Part shown: positions 7,638 through 14,931 of the stretch, in pieces | Position numbering within the stretch: position 1 is the stretch's first letter | Layout of the letters: each line of letters begins with the position of its first letter | Source of the DNA: an uncultured Ruminococcus sp. | GTDB lineage: Bacteria; Bacillota; Clostridia; Oscillospirales; Ruminococcaceae | Length of the DNA: 64,000 nt | Assembly: GCF_934476685.1 (NCBI RefSeq) | Contig: NZ_CAKSNX010000001.1 | Span: 62,001-126,000 of the forward strand | Direction of reading: 5' to 3' | Program-made: the position numbers and the translations under genes | Notes under the pieces: generated by a model | Seen by the model: only the letters and a program-made list of their open reading frames with translations | Told to the model about the DNA's origin: nothing | The model's database searches: none

Positions 7638-9632
7638 TCATTGCAGATCGTTTCCGTAGCACAGCGAGAATTTAAGTTCCACGCTGTCGCCGTCATTTAT
7701 GACCAAGGACGAAAGTCCGTAAGACGGCTTCCTTCCATTTTTGAAAAATACCCAGCCCGAACCCTGCGTATAATCAAATTCGCCCAAACTGTCTGCGCTG
7801 TATGAATCCGTTTCAGGAACAGCCATTGAGGATATATATCCCCTTGCCTCGTCCGTGAGATATGCTGCGGCAAATGCGCCCTGTTTTTCAATACGCCGTA
7901 TATACTTATCCGAGTCAGAACCGCTTGCCGATATGCTGTAACCGTTGTTCTCAAGAAATCTCTTTACAACATCAAAGCCGTTTTCGCCCTCATACATGGG
8001 GAAATCACCGTCCGAGCATAAATTTGAAAGTCCCAGCAGAGAACAGTCAAGGGATATTGATATCCTGCCTATCTCCTCGCCCTGCGAAACGCTTATGCAG
8101 CTGACTGTATAAAAATATGATGATGTTCTGCCAAGTCGGTCGGATACAGTAACGGATATCTCGTTTTCGCCTGCGCTAAGTGGGATAACATAGCCTGTTT
8201 CGCTGCTGTCCTCCCAGCCCTTTGAAACGGTCTGTCCGTTACAGGAAACTGATATGCTGTCAGAATATATCCTCGTTCCGTCACGGTCCGTGCAGTAAAA
8301 CGAAGCCGACAGCGATGAACCTTTCACCGTCATGGAATCATATATCCCCATAGCGTCAAGCTTAGGCAGATCCTCAGGAGTTATCTCTGGGATATAGTAT
8401 ATCGTAAAACTCTGCTCCATTGTGCCGAGGCTGTCCTTGCCGACAATACGGATAACATTCTCTCCCTCGGAAAGCACACAGCTGAAATCACCGCTGCCAC
8501 GGAGCTTTTTATTATTCAAAAGGACATTCAGCTTTGCCCCATTCTCGCCGTTGAAACGACAGTAAAAGCTGAAATCACTGCTGCTGACAGTTCTGTCATA
8601 CAGGTCGGTGGAAAACCCTCTCTGCGGCTTTTTATATGTCACACAAAAAGTCTTTTCTGCGGACTGGTCCCCGCTTTTTGCTGTAAGGACGAAAATATTT
8701 TCGCCCTCGGAAAGTTCTGCGCTGTAATCATCTTTTCCGCTGAGCCTTTCGCCGTTGTGCGTAACGGTCAGCTCTGCCTGTTTTTCGCCGATAAAAGCCT
8801 GCGCTGAAAAGCTTATCTCTGCGCTGTCTGTTTCATAGTCGGAAAGTGAAGTTTTTATATAAAGCTTTTCAGTTTTAAGATTGACTGTATAGTCTTTATA
8901 TACACGCTTTACCGCAGAATTTTTATCTGTATATGTGCAGATTATCCTTATGGTATTTTCACCCTCGGAAAGCATACAGCTGCCCGAAAACTGCGAAACC
9001 TTTTCGCCGTTTACTATCACCGAAACATCTTTGACTTTCATATCCTTTTTAAGATGCGTTACAGTGAATTTATATACCTTTTCCGAAACAGTTTCGCCGT
9101 TTTTTATCGACGCTGTAAAATATTCTCCGTCCGAGTCAGTTCCGTCCGGTGTGGCTTCTGAATGTATATCTCCCGATATATTATTTTCGTATCTGCTGCC
9201 CTTTTGGTCTGAATTATCGGCGGCATATCCGTTATTTTGCGTATCTGCGCCGTTTGTTTTATTTTCTTTATCGGCTGATATATTATCAGCTTTGTCTGCA
9301 TTGTCTGTGCTGTTTTCCGATGTCTTTTCAGTTTTTCCGCCGTCTGAAATGTTTCCCTCGTTTGTTTCCGAAGGAGATCCCGTATCTTCCTGCCGGCCGT
9401 CTGCTGAGCCTTTTTCTGCATCAGCCGCATTGTTCACCATTTCTTTAAGATCCTGCGAAATTTTCGTATCGGGCAGGTCTTTTTCGGAGTTCTTATAAAA
9501 ATACACACCTGCGCCTGCCGCAGCAAAGCACATTGCAGCAGCGCAAAGTATCCCTGCGGCACAGGATAATATTCTCTTTATGCTGTTTACGTTATCTGCA
9601 TTTTTATTATCGGTGTTTCCTGCATTTTTCAT
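7638..9632 (-). CDS. Membrane-anchored surface protein with repeated beta-sandwich domains and C-terminal DUF4430 domain
   Basis: About 664 residues. There is an N-terminal membrane anchor (about residues 17-45) and a long Asp/Asn/Ser/Glu-rich linker. Four related beta-sandwich modules follow, each with a core like LSEGENTIRI, LSEGENIFVL, LSEGENVIRI or LSAGENEISV. The last 110 or so residues form a DUF4430 domain with GFDVVKRFLENNG, GSGWVFFKNG and INDGDSVELKF. DUF4430 corresponds to the transcobalamin/intrinsic-factor C-terminal fold. The ATG at 9632 sits 10 bp after GGAG; an upstream extension in frame to 9731 lacks a recognisable site and would add non-membrane sequence. The modules probably act as a stalk holding the binding domain off the membrane. 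Confidence 0.82.
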   Translation of the reverse strand: MKNAGNTDNKNADNVNSIKRILSCAAGILCAAAMCFAAAGAGVYFYKNSEKDLPDTKISQDLKEMVNNAADAEKGSADGRQEDTGSPSETNEGNISDGGKTEKTSENSTDNADKADNISADKENKTNGADTQNNGYAADNSDQKGSRYENNISGDIHSEATPDGTDSDGEYFTASIKNGETVSEKVYKFTVTHLKKDMKVKDVSVIVNGEKVSQFSGSCMLSEGENTIRIICTYTDKNSAVKRVYKDYTVNLKTEKLYIKTSLSDYETDSAEISFSAQAFIGEKQAELTVTHNGERLSGKDDYSAELSEGENIFVLTAKSGDQSAEKTFCVTYKKPQRGFSTDLYDRTVSSSDFSFYCRFNGENGAKLNVLLNNKKLRGSGDFSCVLSEGENVIRIVGKDSLGTMEQSFTIYYIPEITPEDLPKLDAMGIYDSMTVKGSSLSASFYCTDRDGTRIYSDSISVSCNGQTVSKGWEDSSETGYVIPLSAGENEISVTVSDRLGRTSSYFYTVSCISVSQGEEIGRISISLDCSLLGLSNLCSDGDFPMYEGENGFDVVKRFLENNGYSISASGSDSDKYIRRIEKQGAFAAAYLTDEARGYISSMAVPETDSYSADSLGEFDYTQGSGWVFFKNGRKPSYGLSSLVINDGDSVELKFSLCYGNDLQ

Positions 9633-9689
9633 TTCATTAACGCTCCGTAGATATCTGACCTGCTGAAAAGAGGTCGGAAAACAGCGCAG

Positions 9690-9725
9690 GACAGGGTAAG
9701 ACGCTGCCGCATCTTTTCCCCTGCC
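9690..9725 (-). other. Intercistronic RNA stem-loop
   Basis: Between the beta-propeller gene and the DUF4430 surface-protein gene the leftward RNA can form a stem of about 7 bp (GGCAGGG with CCCTGTC) capped by a 5-bp stem with a GGCA loop. No U-tract follows, so it is not an obvious terminator. It may be a processing or stability element setting different protein levels within the operon. Confidence 0.4.
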
Positions 9726-9753
9726 TTGCACAAATTCTAATAATATGATTTAT

Positions 9754-11802
9754 TTACTTCTTTTTTCTAACTACAACACAGCCGAGAAGTGCAGATGCAG
9801 CGAAGATAAGTCCGCCTGCTGCTGCGCCTGTTGAAGGGTTAGCTGTTGTACCCTGTGATGCAGCCTTTGAGCTTGAAGAAGTCTTGCTGTCTGCAGCAGA
9901 TGAGCTGTCCTTAGCTGAAGAGGTGCTGCTGTCAGATGATGTATCTGAAGAGCTTGGCTCTGAGCTTTCAGATGAGTTTTCGCTGTTTGAAGAGCTGCTT
10001 TCTGAGCTTGAAGAATCAAGGTTATCAAGCTTTTTGCGAGCCTCTGCAACTACATTGTACTCGTCCTCTACATACGCTCTGAGGTCTTCATCAAGTGCTG
10101 CATATGCGTCCTCAGCAGCCTTTACAGCGTCCTCTGCGTCCTTTGTTATCTCCTCTGGGATATTTGCTGCCGCATTGATGAATGTCATTACCTTTTCGTA
10201 ATCCTCTGCGCCGAGAACTGTAACGTCTGCGTCAGCTGTAAAAGGCTTTACTTCTGTGCCTGCGCCGTTCTCGCCATTGTTGTAAAGTGCATAGTCAAAT
10301 GTTACTGTAACGGAATCATCATCAGTCGTCAGCTCATCAACGCTGTATGAAACACGGTCTGAAACGTCCTTTTCTGTGCCGTTTGCGTAAACTGCTGTTA
10401 CAGTGAATTCAGGCTTTTCACCCTCCTTGCATACAACAGGTGTTTCTACCTTGAGTGATTCAACTGTTGAACCTACTGCCATTATATAAGAAGAATCATT
10501 CTTGAAATAGATAGTTCCGTCATCATCGCAGATAGGATTATACATTCCGTACTGAGCCTGATCTCCTGTTGGAGTGAAGAGTGCAGGTGCGCAGATATGT
10601 CCGCTTTCCTCAGAAGGATCAATTACCTCTGTAACGCCCTTCTTGTCCTTTATAACACGGATAGTGCTTGGACTTGCGTTCTCAATGAAATAAACATAGT
10701 TGTATTCGCCGTCATTCCAGAGAAGTCCGCCCGTCTGCGGTGTGCCTGCTGTTTCAGCTGTGTATGCAACGCTGCTTGTTTCAAGGTCTATTACAGCTAT
10801 CTTTGCGCCGTTGTATGCATCCCAGCCTGTGCCTGCAATGCCCACATACGCTCTGCCGTTATTTACAACAGGTGTGCTTGTGATAGATGCGCCGAGATCA
10901 ATAGTCTGAAGATCTGATATCTTTCCGTCGTCGCTTATCTGTACGCTGCAGAAAAGTCCGCCCTTTGTTGCGAAATAATATCTGCCGTCCTCCTCAGAGT
11001 AAACCATACAGGTTCTTATATCGCCCTTGATGTTGTCGATAGAGTCGATGATCTCTCCGGTTTTCTTATCGAATGTTATTACCTTTGCCGTTTCAGATGA
11101 AGAGCCTTCCTCGCCGTCGTCAGTGCCGATAAAAGCGAACTCCTCATTTACATATGCGCCTGTAAGATAAAAACCGCCCTTTGAAGTATATGTCCACTCA
11201 GCAGTCTTTTCCTCATCGCCTCTTGTTGTATCCTCGTCTGTTACGTCGATGCAAACGAAATCTGCATCAGCAGTTTCAGACTTCCAGAAACCTGTGTAAA
11301 GGCAGCCGTCATTGTATGTGAGGGCAACATTCGTCTGTCCGCCGAGGGCGTCCTTGTATACCCAGAGGGATTCAAGAGTATCTGCGTCAAAAGCCTGAAC
11401 TGTACCGTTGTTTAGTCCCACAAAAACCATGCCGTCAGCGTAAAGCGGAGGGATAAGTCCGTATGCAGGAGCGCCTGCCATATCGCCTGTGCCGATAGTT
11501 TCGCCTGTTTCCTTATCCATTTTGTAGATCTTGTTTTCAGCTGAGAAATAAAGGGTGTCGCCGTTTATAGTCAGCGGTGAAGGACCGTCTTCTCCCCACA
11601 TACTTGTTCCGATCTTTGTTGCCCAGTAAAGAGCCGCCTTGTCGCCGCTTTCAGGGAGAGCTGCTTCTACAACGCCGTTGTTTGACGGATCTCCTCTGAA
11701 CTGCTGCCATTCAGCGTCTGCTGTAAGGGCTGTTCCTGCGGCAAGGACTGCGGCGCAGGCTGCACACATGATTTTAGTCAGTTTGTTTGAGATAGTTTTC
11801 AT
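9754..11802 (-). CDS. Secreted PQQ-like beta-propeller protein with Ser-rich linker and sortase-like C-terminal anchor
   Basis: A 682-residue protein. A signal peptide ends near ALTADAEW. The first 430 or so residues form a PQQ/quinoprotein-alcohol-dehydrogenase-like beta-propeller with repeats such as GDTLYFSAENKIYKMDKETG, GMVFVGLNNGTVQAFDADT and GRAYVGIAG. A bacterial Ig-like domain and a short helical domain follow, then a Ser-rich linker. The end has NPSTG, a hydrophobic stretch and VVRKKK, which resembles a cell-wall sorting signal with an LPXTG variant. AAAGGAG precedes the ATG at 11802. It is the first large gene downstream of the cobalamin riboswitch. Surface beta-propellers such as BtuG bind cobalamin in Bacteroides, so a comparable capture role is an attractive inference. 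Confidence 0.85.
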   Translation of the reverse strand: MKTISNKLTKIMCAACAAVLAAGTALTADAEWQQFRGDPSNNGVVEAALPESGDKAALYWATKIGTSMWGEDGPSPLTINGDTLYFSAENKIYKMDKETGETIGTGDMAGAPAYGLIPPLYADGMVFVGLNNGTVQAFDADTLESLWVYKDALGGQTNVALTYNDGCLYTGFWKSETADADFVCIDVTDEDTTRGDEEKTAEWTYTSKGGFYLTGAYVNEEFAFIGTDDGEEGSSSETAKVITFDKKTGEIIDSIDNIKGDIRTCMVYSEEDGRYYFATKGGLFCSVQISDDGKISDLQTIDLGASITSTPVVNNGRAYVGIAGTGWDAYNGAKIAVIDLETSSVAYTAETAGTPQTGGLLWNDGEYNYVYFIENASPSTIRVIKDKKGVTEVIDPSEESGHICAPALFTPTGDQAQYGMYNPICDDDGTIYFKNDSSYIMAVGSTVESLKVETPVVCKEGEKPEFTVTAVYANGTEKDVSDRVSYSVDELTTDDDSVTVTFDYALYNNGENGAGTEVKPFTADADVTVLGAEDYEKVMTFINAAANIPEEITKDAEDAVKAAEDAYAALDEDLRAYVEDEYNVVAEARKKLDNLDSSSSESSSSNSENSSESSEPSSSDTSSDSSTSSAKDSSSAADSKTSSSSKAASQGTTANPSTGAAAGGLIFAASALLGCVVVRKKK

Positions 11803-11873
11803 ACCTTTTCTCCTTTGTGTAAAATTTTAAATATAATTTTACCGCCAATATAGCCAACATAAATATTATCGCC

Positions 11874-12059
11874 TTAACGTCTGCACTTGGGTTTTCTCGG
11901 CTGTTTAAGACCTGCCTTTTCCAGCGCTCTTGGAAAAGGGCCTAAAACGCCTTTCACAAAGCAAAGCTCCTTTTCATCAAGGTCAGCCTTTTTCGGCATT
12001 CTTCCAAGCAGTTCGGCTTTATCCCTCAGAATTTTAACTGCGCTCTCAGTTTTATTCAT
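11874..12059 (-). CDS. Small 61-residue protein resembling a homing-endonuclease-associated (HNH) repeat
   Basis: Sixty-one residues, basic, with the pattern LGRMPKKADL ... GPFPRALEKAGL, which resembles the short DNA-binding repeat seen beside HNH homing endonucleases (G-x-x-P ... Gly-aromatic ... A-L-x-x-A-G-L). A perfect AAGGAGG lies 7 bp before the ATG at 12059, which strongly supports translation. It lies downstream of the cobalamin riboswitch and its probable terminator and 71 bp before the beta-propeller gene, so it would be the first protein made when the switch is on. A DNA-binding regulatory role is possible but not shown. Confidence 0.72.
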   Translation of the reverse strand: MNKTESAVKILRDKAELLGRMPKKADLDEKELCFVKGVLGPFPRALEKAGLKQPRKPKCRR

Positions 12060-12090
12060 AAGCCGACCTCCTTAAACAACTTAACCAAAT

Positions 12091-12122
12091 AAAAAAGTGC
12101 TTTCCTCAAAAAAAGAAAGCAC
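12091..12122 (-). terminator. Rho-independent terminator/attenuator downstream of cobalamin riboswitch
   Basis: The leftward RNA forms a perfect 8-bp stem (GTGCTTTC with GAAAGCAC) followed by six U residues. It lies about 170 nt downstream of the riboswitch core and just before the ribosome binding site of the first gene, as expected for an attenuator. The sequences that would form the competing structure were not resolved. Confidence 0.75.
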
Positions 12123-12298
12123 AATCTTTGCACAGCAAACAAAGCCTGTCAAAGATCAGAAAAATTTTTTTTTAAAAAAATCCGAATCTCCCATAGCCTT
12201 TGTTATACTTCAGCTGACTGCACTTTCATCGCCCAAAGGATCAAAGAACATTTTCAAAAAATGCTCTTCATCAACGACGGGACTTAACATTTCCCGTC

Positions 12299-12553
12299 GG
12301 AAAATACGGCAGATATCCTGACTTATGACTGAAAGAAATATGCACATCAACATTTTTCTTCCCATGCAGATAAACCTTCTCAGATCTCTCCAATGGCAAG
12401 AACGGAAAAACGCATAAACAGCGCATACCGATCTTTTGTCTGCAATCATCAAACACAGTAATGGCGGTTGTGCAGGATTCTGACCTGCTTCCCTGAGCGA
12501 CCGTAAGATCCCTCTTTACTCAGTAAACAACTACTTTTCAAACCGTATTTTCC
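12299..12553 (-). promoter_or_regulatory. Cobalamin riboswitch
   Basis: Reading leftward, P1 is a perfect 11-bp stem: GGAAAATACGG (12543-12553) with CCGTATTTTCC (12299-12309). Inside lie the family landmarks in correct order: GGGAAGCAGGT, GAATCCTGC, CCGCCATTACTGT (the CCGCCACTGT element), TGCCATTGG with GAGAAGG (the peripheral arm element) and the B12 box AAGTCAGGATATCTGCC. A hairpin CGACGGGA/TCCCGTCG follows at once. Such RNAs bind adenosyl- or methyl-cobalamin and usually switch off uptake genes when the vitamin is plentiful. It sits just after a good promoter and upstream of the beta-propeller/DUF4430/ECF genes. Confidence 0.95.
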
Positions 12554-12574
12554 CGATAATATTCAATTAGTTTT

Positions 12575-12603
12575 ATTATAGCATAAACCGCAGTCCATTT
12601 CAA
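12575..12603 (-). promoter_or_regulatory. SigmaA-type promoter of the cobalamin cluster
   Basis: TTGAAA (12598-12603), a 17-bp spacer and TATAAT (12575-12580) with an extended TGC before it. The predicted start is about 15 nt before riboswitch P1. Confidence 0.85.
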
Positions 12604-12664
12604 TAGCCTTGAACAAGCCATAAATAATTGTTTACAATTTATTTTGAGCAGAAAACTGCACAGC

Positions 12665-12696
12665 AAAAGGCGGCACACGCTCATGCGCATACCGCC
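12665..12696 (-). terminator. Terminator of rnf operon and of the small RNA
   Basis: A 12-bp stem with an ATGA loop (12669-12696) followed by UUUU in the leftward RNA. It separates the rnf operon from the cobalamin operon promoter. Confidence 0.75.
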
Positions 12697-12765
12697 TTTC
12701 AAGAATTATGAAAACAATTCCGACTTTGTCATAATTACTGCACCAAAAGAATACTTTTTCGGTGT
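12665..12765 (-). ncRNA. Candidate small RNA (about 100 nt, three hairpins)
   Basis: A perfect consensus promoter lies immediately upstream and no ORF with a ribosome binding site is present. The RNA would fold into three consecutive stems: CACCGAAA paired with TTTTGGTG, AATTATGA paired with TCATAATT (12714-12746 region), and a 12-bp stem GGCGGTATGCGC with GCGTGTGCCGCC followed by UUUU. The last stem also serves as end of the rnf transcript. No match to a known RNA family was recognised. Confidence 0.6.
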
Positions 12766-12771
12766 ACTTTC

Positions 12772-12800
12772 ATTATAACAGCTTTTAAATTATTTGTCAA
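12772..12800 (-). promoter_or_regulatory. Consensus SigmaA promoter downstream of rnfB
   Basis: TTGACA (12795-12800), a 17-bp spacer, TATAAT (12772-12777): a full consensus match starting 11 bp after the rnfB stop codon. Only about 100 nt separate its start point from the next terminator. Confidence 0.85.
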
Positions 12801-12810
12801 TAGCCTGACA

Positions 12811-13617
12811 TCATGCTCTTTCCGCAAGCCTTTCAACAAGCCTTACTGAATGTATCTTGCACACCTCTGCACATTTTCCGCAGTTTGTACACTTATCATA
12901 GTCTATGACCGCATGATTGTCTATGACCTTTATTGCGCCGCTCTCGCAGTTGCGCTCACACATTTTACAGCCTATACAGCCGTTTGAACATACAGATCTT
13001 GTTATTCTGCCTATGTCATTTGAACTGCAGAAGATATCCACCTTCTGAGAAATATTTCTTACTGCGATAAGTCCGTTCGGACAAGCCTTTGCGCAAAGTC
13101 CGCAGCCCATACACTTTGAATTATCTATCTTTGCTATCCCGTCCACGATAGATACGGCGTTTTCAGGGCATACAGCAACGCAGTCGCCATAGCCCAAGCA
13201 GCCGCTTGTGCAAAGCTTGCTGCCGTTGTAAAATCTGTTGCAGGCTGCACAGCTCTGTATTCCGTCAAATTCATATTTATGCGGAGTTATCTTGCAGTCG
13301 CCTGAACAGCGGACAAAAGCCACCTGCGGTTCTGCCGCAGTAACCTGAACGCCCATTATCTCGGCTATCTTTTCTGCGCTCGCCTTTCCTCCGGGACGGC
13401 AAAGATTGCACTCTGCACCCTTATTAACGATAGCGTCCGCATAATCTGCACAGCCCGAAAATCCGCAAGCACCGCAGTTTGCCTGCGGAAGTGCGTCTGA
13501 TATAAGCTCCACCCTTTCGTCCGTTTTAACGGCGAACACAGATGAGGCTACTGTCAGCAGCACACCTGCCAGTATGCCCAGGGCGGCGAATATAGCTATC
13601 GGTATGATATATTCCAT
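12811..13617 (-). CDS. rnfB: Rnf complex iron-sulfur subunit RnfB
   Basis: 268 residues: an N-terminal membrane anchor, then the CGACGFSGCADYADAIV Fe-S motif typical of RnfB, then several ferredoxin-like Cys clusters (CMGCGLCAKACP, CIGCKMCERNC, CTNCGKCAEVC). RnfB receives electrons from reduced ferredoxin and passes them into the membrane complex that pumps Na+ or H+ while reducing NAD+. It is the last gene of rnfCDGEAB, 40 bp after rnfA. A consensus promoter for a small RNA starts just after its stop. Confidence 0.96.
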   Translation of the reverse strand: MEYIIPIAIFAALGILAGVLLTVASSVFAVKTDERVELISDALPQANCGACGFSGCADYADAIVNKGAECNLCRPGGKASAEKIAEIMGVQVTAAEPQVAFVRCSGDCKITPHKYEFDGIQSCAACNRFYNGSKLCTSGCLGYGDCVAVCPENAVSIVDGIAKIDNSKCMGCGLCAKACPNGLIAVRNISQKVDIFCSSNDIGRITRSVCSNGCIGCKMCERNCESGAIKVIDNHAVIDYDKCTNCGKCAEVCKIHSVRLVERLAERA

Positions 13618-13657
13618 ATTATCCCCTCGTTTCTTAAAAATCCAACGTCATTGTTCA

Positions 13658-14227
13658 TCAGATGATCCCCGTAAATCCCATAAAGCTCAGGGATACGATA
13701 GAAGCCGCTATCAGAGTTGCAGGAACTCCCTTGAAAGTTTCAGGGAAGTCCGAATCCTCTATGGCACTTCTTACGCCGCTGAAAAGCAGCAGGGCAAGCG
13801 TGAATGCAAGACCTGTTCCGAGAGCGTTCGTCAGCGACTGGAGGAAGTTATATCCGTTGTCGATATTTCCGATAGTAACGCCAAGCACAGCACAGTTTGT
13901 CGTGATGAGCGGAAGATAAACGCCCAGCGCCTTATAAAGCGGCGGCATAAGCTTTTTCATTATTATCTCCACCAGCTGAACGAACATAGCGATAACAAGA
14001 ATGAAAGCGACAGTTTTAAGATATGTTATCTCAAACTTTTCGAGAAGCTTATACACAGGGTAGGTTATAGCTGTTGCGCAGAGCATAACGAATATAACTG
14101 CCGCACCCATGCCAACGGAGGATTTCATCTGTTTTGAAACTCCGAGGAAAGGACATATTCCCATGAACTGAGAAAGCACCACGTTATTAACGAATACGCA
14201 GCCGATAAGTATCATTACATAGCTCAT
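13658..14227 (-). CDS. rnfA: Rnf complex membrane subunit RnfA
   Basis: 189 residues, six membrane helices, with the conserved opening VNNVVLSQFMGICPFLGVS. RnfA and RnfE are inverted-topology homologues that hold an Fe-S centre within the membrane part of the Rnf pump. The ATG overlaps the rnfE stop by one base (TAATG), implying coupled translation. Confidence 0.96.
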   Translation of the reverse strand: MSYVMILIGCVFVNNVVLSQFMGICPFLGVSKQMKSSVGMGAAVIFVMLCATAITYPVYKLLEKFEITYLKTVAFILVIAMFVQLVEIIMKKLMPPLYKALGVYLPLITTNCAVLGVTIGNIDNGYNFLQSLTNALGTGLAFTLALLLFSGVRSAIEDSDFPETFKGVPATLIAASIVSLSFMGFTGII

Positions 14228-14931
14228 TATTTACCCTCCTCAGCATCTGTTTTACACTGACCGCAGCATATTGCCGCATTAGGGCAGGACGAACAGGATA
14301 TCTCCTGCGGAGGCTTTTTGTTTGCTATCTTGTTTACAAGTGCTATAAGACAGCCAAGCACGAAAAATCCGCCTGCCGGCATAATGAATATGGTCATAGG
14401 GTGGTCGCAGAGAACAGGTATCTGAAGTCCCATCCATGAGCCTGTGCCGAGTATCTCTCTTACAGAACCCATAGTGAAAAGGGAGAGGGTAAAGCCAAGT
14501 CCCATTCCAAGTCCGTCGAGAATGGACGGCAGGACCTTGTTCTTGCTGGCGAATGCCTCGGCACGTCCGAGGATAATACAGTTTACCGTTATAAGTGAAA
14601 GGAACACGCCCAGAGCGTTGTAAAGGTCGGGGATATATCCTTTCATAAGAAATTCTATAAGCGTTACAAAGCCCGCTATAACTACGATAAAGCAGGGAAG
14701 TCTTACTGCTTTAGGGATAACATTTTTAAGCAGGGATATAACAAGGTTTGAACATACAAGTACGAAAGTCGTTGCAAGTCCCATGCCTATACCGTTTTTC
14801 GCCATAGTAGTTACGGCGAGGGTAGGACACATACCCAGAAGTCCCACAAGGGTAGGGTTCTGCTTTATAAGACCTTTGGTAAGCTCATAAAGATTGGAGT
14901 TCTTTTCTGTCTTTTCATTTTTATCAGCCAT
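14227..14931 (-). CDS. rnfE: Rnf complex membrane subunit RnfE with Cys-rich tail
   Basis: 234 residues; the core matches RnfE (LYELTKGLIKQNPTLVGLLG near the N-terminus and GMGLGFTLSLFTMGSVRE later). The start at 14931 is chosen for AAGGAGGAG 7 bp upstream; it overlaps the end of rnfG by 8 bp. After the last helix comes a short cytoplasmic tail with five Cys (SCSSCPNAAICCGQC), which could hold a metal or Fe-S site and is not needed for the RnfE fold. Confidence 0.95.
   Translation of the reverse strand: MADKNEKTEKNSNLYELTKGLIKQNPTLVGLLGMCPTLAVTTMAKNGIGMGLATTFVLVCSNLVISLLKNVIPKAVRLPCFIVVIAGFVTLIEFLMKGYIPDLYNALGVFLSLITVNCIILGRAEAFASKNKVLPSILDGLGMGLGFTLSLFTMGSVREILGTGSWMGLQIPVLCDHPMTIFIMPAGGFFVLGCLIALVNKIANKKPPQEISCSSCPNAAICCGQCKTDAEEGK

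Noticed and set aside
8935..9498. A 187-residue plus-strand open frame rich in Ser/Phe/Pro
   Set aside because: It is the complement of the Asp/Ser/Glu-rich linker of the DUF4430 surface protein; low-complexity composition explains it.
12210..12456. Two short minus-strand open frames within the region upstream of the 61-residue gene
   Set aside because: They lie across the cobalamin riboswitch and its platform; RNA structure, not coding, explains the sequence.
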